From positions 1 through 64,000 of the forward strand of contig URIC01000001.1 of assembly GCA_900547755.1 (NCBI GenBank): a stretch of DNA of 64,000 nucleotides. The letters are read 5' to 3'. Of this stretch, positions 59,413-64,000 are shown piece by piece. The notes beneath the pieces are model-generated. The model was given only the letters and a program-made list of their open reading frames with translations, was not told the DNA's origin and did no database searches. Position 1 is the first letter of the stretch; every line of letters begins with the position of its first letter. Source of the stretch: an uncultured Bacteroidales bacterium (lineage in GTDB: Bacteria > Bacteroidota > Bacteroidia > Bacteroidales > Muribaculaceae). The position numbers and the translations under genes are program-made.

Positions 59413-61110
59413 TTAATGGCCGGAGCCGGCTATTTCGTTTGCCACTACTACGGCACGTGATATGTGGGAGCAAATGCGGTCAGAACCAACCAGACGTTCC
59501 ACCCCCGCCTTGTTAAGCACTTCGCGCACGTTTGGCTGTACGCCGCTGAGCACTATGGCTATACCTTCGTCCAGCGAGGAGTTGATGAGAATCTCCAGAT
59601 TGTGTACGCCGGTAGCGTCAATGAAGGGCACTTTGCGCATGCGGATTATGCGTACCACCGGTTTCTCGCGCATGGCGCCGCGCATCACTTCGTCGAATTT
59701 GGTGGCCACTCCGAAGAAGAAAGGTCCGTCTATCTCATATATGCTCACGCCTTTGACCACATGCAGCTCTTCATGCACCGACAGGTCGGTGCCCTCGGCG
59801 GCATCCAGCTGTTCGCCATAGACACGCACCGTGGTGTTCTGCATGACACGCTTGAGAAACAGCACCACGGCCAGCAACATTCCCATCTCAATGGCGATGG
59901 TCAGGTCGAAAATCACTGTGAGCAGGAAAGTGACCACGAGTACCGATATGTCGGCTGCCGGATTGCGGAATATGCCTCGCACTGTTCGCCAGCCACTCAT
60001 GTTGTAGGCCACTACTATCAGCACGGCGGCCAGACAGGACATGGGCACCAGATTGATGAGCGGCATAAGGAACAGGAATACGAGCAGAAGCACCAGGGCA
60101 TGGATTATGCCGGCTATGGGAGAGCGTCCTCCGTTGGTGATATTGGTCATGGTGCGCGCTATGGCGCCGGTCACAGGTATGCCGCCGAAAAAAGGTACCG
60201 TTATGTTGGCCAGTCCTTGGCCTATAAGCTCGCTGTTGGAATCGGTGCGTGCGCCGGTGACACCGTCGGCCACCGTGGCCGAAAGCAGGCTCTCTATGGC
60301 GCCGAGCATGGCTATCGTGAAGGCCGACGGCAGCAAAAGCCGTATGCTCTCCATATTTATACCGAGGGATTGAGGCGTCGGTATGTCGGTGGGTAAAGTG
60401 CCGAACCGCGAGCCTATGGTTTCTACGCCTGAACACAGTCCGGCTTTGTCCAATGCCCACACGCCTAAGCTCACCACGATTATAGCTAACAGCGGTCCGG
60501 GCAGGCGTTTGGAAATGTAGGGCGTGCCTATAATTATAAGGAGCGAGACGGCACCGGTGATGAGTGTGGCCGGGTCGACGGTGGAAGCGCTGCGAAAATA
60601 CAGCACCCATTTGCCTATGAAGTCGCCGGGGGTTTCACCTTGCAGCGTCAGGCCGAAGAAGTCCGGCATCTGGGTGGAGAAGATGGTGAGCGCGATACCG
60701 GCAGTGAACCCTACCACTATTGGATAAGGAATGAATTTTATGACCGTGCCGAGCTTGAAGACACCCATTATCAATAGCAATACTCCGGCCATACAGGTGG
60801 CTATGGCCAGTCCGGTGAGGCCATAGAGGGAGATGATGTTGTAGATAATGACTATGAAAGCGCCGGTGGGACCGCCTATTTGCACGGTGTTGCCGCCAAA
60901 GGCCGATACCATGAAACCGCCTATTATGGCGGTGATGAGACCTGCCGTCGGACTTACGCCGCTGGCTATTGCGAAAGCTATGGCCAGCGGGAGCGCCACG
61001 ATGCCGACTACTGTTCCGGCGGTGAGGTCTGACTTGAAACGTGAAAGCGAATAGTGGCGCAGGCTCTCCAGCAACGCCGGCCGGTAAGAAAACTTGTGGA
61101 CTATATCCAT
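59413..61110 (-). CDS. SulP-family anion transporter with STAS domain
   Basis: 565 residues. About 11-12 membrane helices (starting GTVVGIVALPLAIAFAIASGVSP), the SulP motif GLITAIIGGFMVSAFGGNTVQIGGPTGAF (near 67-95, in pieces), GQGLANITVPFFGGIPVTGAIARTMTNI, and a C-terminal cytoplasmic STAS domain (VKGVSIYEIDGPFFFGVATKFDE, then FIDATGVHNLEIL). It carries sulfate, bicarbonate or dicarboxylates; substrate not determinable. Followed by a strong terminator. Confidence 0.93.
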   Translation of the reverse strand: MDIVHKFSYRPALLESLRHYSLSRFKSDLTAGTVVGIVALPLAIAFAIASGVSPTAGLITAIIGGFMVSAFGGNTVQIGGPTGAFIVIIYNIISLYGLTGLAIATCMAGVLLLIMGVFKLGTVIKFIPYPIVVGFTAGIALTIFSTQMPDFFGLTLQGETPGDFIGKWVLYFRSASTVDPATLITGAVSLLIIIGTPYISKRLPGPLLAIIVVSLGVWALDKAGLCSGVETIGSRFGTLPTDIPTPQSLGINMESIRLLLPSAFTIAMLGAIESLLSATVADGVTGARTDSNSELIGQGLANITVPFFGGIPVTGAIARTMTNITNGGRSPIAGIIHALVLLLVFLFLMPLINLVPMSCLAAVLIVVAYNMSGWRTVRGIFRNPAADISVLVVTFLLTVIFDLTIAIEMGMLLAVVLFLKRVMQNTTVRVYGEQLDAAEGTDLSVHEELHVVKGVSIYEIDGPFFFGVATKFDEVMRGAMREKPVVRIIRMRKVPFIDATGVHNLEILINSSLDEGIAIVLSGVQPNVREVLNKAGVERLVGSDRICSHISRAVVVANEIAGSGH

Positions 61111-61125
61111 GTGGTATTAGATGTT

Positions 61126-61143
61126 AGAGGCTGTTTGAAAATA
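61126..61143 (+). repeat. Copy of a short AGAGGCTGTTTGAAAA motif
   Basis: AGAGGCTGTTTGAAAATA in the 41-base gap between the SulP and menG genes, on the strand opposite to both. Confidence 0.4.
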
Positions 61144-61151
61144 AACGTAGA

Positions 61152-61901
61152 TTATGCTTTGGCCGTGTATATGGCGCAGACGCCGGGAGCCTGGACCCGG
61201 CAGGCGGCGGCGCGGAAACCGGCCTGCTCCATGAGGGCCGTCATGGAACCGCGTTGCGGACAGGCGGCTATGCTTTCGGGCAGATAGCTGTAGGCGCGTG
61301 TGTCGCGACTCACCAGGCGTCCTGCCAACGGAATTATATGCCGCGAATAGAACCGGTAGCCGGGACGCAGCAGCGGCAAGGCTGGCTCGCACAATTCAAG
61401 CACTACGATAGGGGCGCCCGGCGCCAGCACGCGGCGCATTTCGCGCAGTCCGGTCGGCAGGTCCTGGAAATTGCGTACTCCGTAAGCCACGGTCAGGCCG
61501 TGGAAAGAGCCGTCTGCAAACGGCAGATGAAGCGCGTCGGCCTGCACGAAGTCTATGCGGGAACGCACTTCGGCATCCAGCCTCTTCAGTTTGCGTTCCG
61601 CCACCTCCAGCATACCGGCGCTCAAATCCACCCCGGTTATGCTCACCCCCGGGGCTGTGCGGGCTATGTGGAGCGTCACGTCTCCGGTGCCGCACGCTAT
61701 GTCCAGAATATGCGGCGCCGCCACATCGGGCAACGCGGCAAGCAACCGACTCACCGCGCGGTTGCGCCAGATGCGGTAAAGCCCGAAAGTCATCGCCGCG
61801 TTCATAAAATCGTAAGCGGGAGCGATGGAGTCGAACATCTGCTCCACCTGCTCCCCCTTGTCGCGGTTCTCGTCGTAGGGTTTGATTTCCTCTGCTTTCA
61901 T
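61152..61901 (-). CDS. menG: Demethylmenaquinone methyltransferase
   Basis: 249 residues from ATG 61901, which shares the A of the purC stop. SAM-binding motif I is ILDIACGTGDVTLHIA (near 71-86), with FDSIAPAYDFMNAAMTFGLYRIWR near 23-46 and AYGVRNFQDLPTGLREMRRVL near 141-161 (in parts), typical of the UbiE/MenG family. It performs the last methylation in menaquinone synthesis. Co-transcribed with purC, though no biochemical link is evident. Confidence 0.93.
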   Translation of the reverse strand: MKAEEIKPYDENRDKGEQVEQMFDSIAPAYDFMNAAMTFGLYRIWRNRAVSRLLAALPDVAAPHILDIACGTGDVTLHIARTAPGVSITGVDLSAGMLEVAERKLKRLDAEVRSRIDFVQADALHLPFADGSFHGLTVAYGVRNFQDLPTGLREMRRVLAPGAPIVVLELCEPALPLLRPGYRFYSRHIIPLAGRLVSRDTRAYSYLPESIAACPQRGSMTALMEQAGFRAAACRVQAPGVCAIYTAKA

Positions 61902-62845
61902 CAGAGCTTTGCCAGGCAATCGGTCACATTCCGCTCGATGCGCGCGGCTATGTCGGCCTCGCGGGCGCCCACGAACTTCTCGCCCGTAATGTGTTCGTAC
62001 AGCTCGATGTAGCGGTCGCTCACTTCGCGGCAATACTCTTCTGTCATCTCCGGCATTTTCTCACCGGGACGCCCCATGAAGCCGTTGGCTATCAGCCACT
62101 GGCGCACGAACTCCTTGGAGAGCTGCTTCTGAGGTTCGCCGTTACGGAAACGCTCCTCGTAACCCTCGGCGTAAAAATAGCGCGAAGAGTCCGGAGTGTG
62201 GATTTCGTCGATGAGGATTACCTCGCCGTCGTGCTTGCCGAACTCATACTTCGTGTCCACCAGTATAAGGCCACGCTCGGCGGCCATTTCGGTGCCGCGC
62301 TCGAAGATGGCCAGTGCGTAACGTTCCATCTTCTCGTAATCTTCTTTGCCGACAATGCCGCGTTCTATTATTTCGGCGCGGGATATGTTGGCGTCATGTC
62401 CCTCGTCCTCCTTGGTGGTAGGGGTGACGATGGGGCGGGGGAGTTTCTGGTTCTCCCTGAGGCCGTCGGGGAGCGCCACACCGCATATCTCGCGGGCTCC
62501 GGCGGCGTACTCGCGCCAGGCGGAACCCGCCAGGTAGCCGCGTACAATCATCTCCACCTTGAAAGGCTCGCATCTCACTCCCACAGTGACCATGGGGTCG
62601 GGGACCGCGAGCTTCCAGTTGGGACAGATGTCAAGAGTGGCGTCCAGGAACTGGGCGGCAATCTGGTTGAGCACCTGACCTTTGAAGGGGATGCCCTTGG
62701 GGAGGATGACATCGAAAGCCGAGATGCGGTCTGTGGCAACCATCACCAGGTACTTGTCGGCAATGTTATAGACGTCTCGTACTTTGCCGTGGTACACGCC
62801 TTTCTGTTCCGGGAATTTGAAATCCGTAAAAGTCAGAGAACTCAT
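61901..62845 (-). CDS. purC: Phosphoribosylaminoimidazole-succinocarboxamide synthase
   Basis: 314 residues. SAICAR synthase for purine synthesis. Motifs: GKVRDVYNI (near 20-28), LVMVATDRISAFDVILPKGIPFKG, the ATP site VEMIVRGYLAGSAW (near 116-129), LILVDTKYEFG (near 211-221), IHTPDSSRYFYAE. A longer form than the E. coli enzyme, as in other Bacteroidota. First gene of the pair with menG. Confidence 0.95.
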   Translation of the reverse strand: MSSLTFTDFKFPEQKGVYHGKVRDVYNIADKYLVMVATDRISAFDVILPKGIPFKGQVLNQIAAQFLDATLDICPNWKLAVPDPMVTVGVRCEPFKVEMIVRGYLAGSAWREYAAGAREICGVALPDGLRENQKLPRPIVTPTTKEDEGHDANISRAEIIERGIVGKEDYEKMERYALAIFERGTEMAAERGLILVDTKYEFGKHDGEVILIDEIHTPDSSRYFYAEGYEERFRNGEPQKQLSKEFVRQWLIANGFMGRPGEKMPEMTEEYCREVSDRYIELYEHITGEKFVGAREADIAARIERNVTDCLAKL

Positions 62846-62866
62846 GGTTATGTAAATATTAAATGG

Positions 62867-62883
62867 TTTTTAAACAGTCTCTT
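62867..62883 (-). repeat. Copy of a short AGAGRCTGTTTRAAAA motif
   Basis: On the minus strand, AAGAGACTGTTTAAAAAC. Close copies occur at 11437-11455 and 61126-61143; see findings. Confidence 0.4.
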
Positions 62884-62998
62884 GATTCGGGTCAGGCAAG
62901 CTGAGGGCCCTTGATGGGTTTCAACTTAAGACAGCGAGAGTTGAGTAGTTTACAAATGTTCCCGTCGGCTGGAGCGCGGGGCACTACAGAAAAATAAG

Positions 62999-63045
62999 GC
63001 CCGCATGGCGGCAGATGCCGCTATGCGGGCTGCCGCCATGCGGGC
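62999..63045 (-). terminator. Terminator of tRNA-Gln with a triple palindrome
   Basis: Arms GCCCGCATGGCGGCAG (62999-63014) and CTGCCGCCATGCGGGC (63030-63045) form a perfect 16-base-pair stem. The loop (63015-63029) contains a further near copy of the arm (ATGCCGCTATGCGGG), so an alternative stem exists. On the minus strand the stem is followed by CTTATTTTT. Confidence 0.8.
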
Positions 63046-63050
63046 TTTCG

Positions 63051-63121
63051 TTGTCTTACCAGGATTCGAACCTGGACAAACAGAACCAAAAACTGTTGTG
63101 CTACCATTACACCATAAGACA
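63051..63121 (-). tRNA. tRNA-Gln (anticodon TTG)
   Basis: Minus strand: acceptor TGTCTTA/TAAGACA, D-arm region GGTGTAATGGTAGCAC, anticodon arm ACAGT-TTTTGGT-TCTGT giving anticodon TTG, T-arm CCAGG-TTCGAAT-CCTGG, discriminator A. The T-T pair closing the anticodon stem is tolerated in tRNA-Gln. CCA is not encoded. Confidence 0.93.
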
Positions 63122-63179
63122 ATCCATACCGGCCAGGTCGCATTCGCCCCGAAGGGCACACAGACCTCGGCAAGCGCTG

Positions 63180-63211
63180 CAAAGTTACTGCTTTTTTTCG
63201 GAATGAGCAAA
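63180..63211 (-). promoter_or_regulatory. Promoter of tRNA-Gln
   Basis: Minus strand: TTTG (63208-63211), 20 bases, TAACTTTG (63180-63187), a perfect match. Confidence 0.72.
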
Positions 63212-63327
63212 TTTTCCATATTCCGCATTACAGACATTGATTGAAAGACCTTCGGAAATTCTGGCACAACATTTGTAGTCGTCTTGGCGTTACTTAATAA
63301 GTATATAATTCAAACAAGATATAAATA

Positions 63328-63918
63328 ATGGACAAGTTAAGTTACGCATGGGGCCTGGCGATGGGCCAGCAGCTGAAAGGAATGGGCGTGAAGACCCTGA
63401 ATGTAGAAGACTTCAACGGCGCTGTAAAAAGTGTGTTCGAAGGTACCGAACCTGAAATGACAGGTGACGAGGCCCGGAAAATCATCAACGAGTATCTGCA
63501 GGAGCTGCAGACCAAGCTCGAGGCCCAGGCCAAGGAGGCAGGGGTCAAGTTCCTGGAGGAAAACAAGAAGAAGGCCGAGGTCAAAGAGACAGCCAGCGGC
63601 TTGCAGTATGTCGTGGAGAAAGAGGGCACAGGAGCCTGTCCTACAGCCGAAGATGAAGTGACGGTACACTATACCGGAAAATTGCTGGACGGCACGGTGT
63701 TCGACTCCTCTGTGAATCGCGGCGAGCCGGCCACTTTCCCGCTGAACCGTGTCATACCCGGCTGGACCGAGGGCGTTCAGCTGATGAAGGAGGGTGCCAA
63801 GTACACGTTCTTCATACCCTCTGACCTGGCTTACGGCGCACAGGGTGTGCCCAACGCCATACCGCCCCACAGCACTTTGATTTTCGAAGTAGAGCTTATC
63901 AAGGTCAATAAAAAGTGA
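63328..63918 (+). CDS. FKBP-type peptidyl-prolyl isomerase
   Basis: 196 residues, no signal peptide or lipobox. N-terminal dimerisation region (about 1-85, ending KFLEENKKKAEVKETASGLQ), then the FKBP domain with EVTVHYTGKLLDGTVFDSS (near 111-129), FPLNRVIPGWTEGVQLMKEG (near 137-156) and the closing IPPHSTLIFEVELIKV. It resembles FkpA/Mip-type enzymes but without an export signal, so likely cytoplasmic. The next gene begins on its stop codon (TGATG). Confidence 0.93.
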   Translation: MDKLSYAWGLAMGQQLKGMGVKTLNVEDFNGAVKSVFEGTEPEMTGDEARKIINEYLQELQTKLEAQAKEAGVKFLEENKKKAEVKETASGLQYVVEKEGTGACPTAEDEVTVHYTGKLLDGTVFDSSVNRGEPATFPLNRVIPGWTEGVQLMKEGAKYTFFIPSDLAYGAQGVPNAIPPHSTLIFEVELIKVNKK

Positions 63919-64000
63919 TGGAAATGAAGAAGATTTTTATGTTGTCGGCAGTGGCGGCTCTTTCCCTGTCTGCCGTAAGCTGCAAGGCGTCGGACAAGGA
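63918..64000 (+). CDS. Lipoprotein, probably a second FKBP-type isomerase, cut by the window end
   Basis: Only the first ~27 residues are present: a lipoprotein signal with MLSAVAALSLSAVSCKASD, lipobox VSC. The start is the ATG at 63918 or 63924. Paired FKBP genes, one exported, are usual in Bacteroidales, so this is inferred from position and not from a domain. Confidence 0.65.
   Translation, partial: MEMKKIFMLSAVAALSLSAVSCKASDK

Noticed and set aside
1..64000. CRISPR arrays, insertion sequences, prophage, integrase or rRNA operons
   Set aside because: No regularly spaced repeats, transposase, integrase or phage motifs, nor long rRNA-like non-coding blocks were seen.

Overview
The window reads as ordinary chromosome of a member of the Bacteroidota, probably the order Bacteroidales. 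Evidence seen in the sequence: at least a dozen promoters of the Bacteroidetes type (TTTG, 19-21 bases, TAnnTTTG) in front of genes; no clear Shine-Dalgarno sequences; secreted proteins ending in short type-A-like sorting tails; membrane-anchored TPR-HTH regulators; a SulP carrier, an acetyl-CoA hydrolase/succinate CoA-transferase and a GIN-domain protein typical of the group. A family-level placement (for example Muribaculaceae) is only a guess. No insertion sequence, prophage, CRISPR array or rRNA operon was seen.

Layout. 271-3827: three co-directional secreted proteins. 4109-5239: pdxA. 5275-13791: a tightly packed set of ten genes that looks like a lipid headgroup pathway built around myo-inositol: nucleotidyltransferase, ATP-grasp protein, PgpA-type phosphatase, GtrA-like membrane protein, CDP-alcohol phosphotransferase, Aur1-like PAP2 enzyme, acyltransferase, a second and unusual CDP-alcohol phosphotransferase, HAD phosphatase and, behind its own leader, myo-inositol-1-phosphate synthase. 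13918-18236: a YjbR-like protein, a membrane TPR-HTH regulator and a divergent secreted protein. 18313-23845 (minus strand): YeiH-type transporter, flippase, GIN protein, dihydrouridine synthase, M16 peptidase. 24073-27168: a second TPR-HTH lipoprotein, a probable structured RNA and pfkA. 27340-31318: HAD, ribF, upp, pyrH, frr and a TonB-domain protein.

31432-37973: a secreted protein, outer-membrane phospholipase A, a CoA-transferase divergent from miaB with interlocked promoters, nadK and a CBS-like protein. 38226-43889: pdxJ, exbB, exbD, a TonB-like protein, a sigma-54 activator, lptE, a hypothetical protein and secG. 43993-52772 (minus strand): ADH, HIT, greA, an outer-membrane barrel, queA, truB, uppP, a DUF3098-like protein, ftsX, a low-molecular-weight phosphatase and lpxB. 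52817-64000: a beta-helix-like lipoprotein, a second probable structured RNA, class II aldolase, a large secreted glycosidase, tRNA-Pro, a possible 70-nt RNA, SulP, menG, purC, tRNA-Gln, an FKBP and the start of a further lipoprotein.

How the genes fit together. The strongest coherent story is membrane and envelope building: inositol lipids (5275-13791), LPS (lpxB, lptE, flippase), undecaprenyl phosphate recycling (uppP), phospholipid turnover (pldA), energised outer-membrane transport (exbBD/TonB) and secretion (secG). pdxA and pdxJ both serve de novo pyridoxal phosphate synthesis; the rest is central metabolism (pfkA, fba, CoA-transferase, nadK, ribF) and tRNA modification (dus, miaB, queA, truB). 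The best candidate for something not fully described is the inositol-lipid cluster, followed by the two structured-RNA loci.
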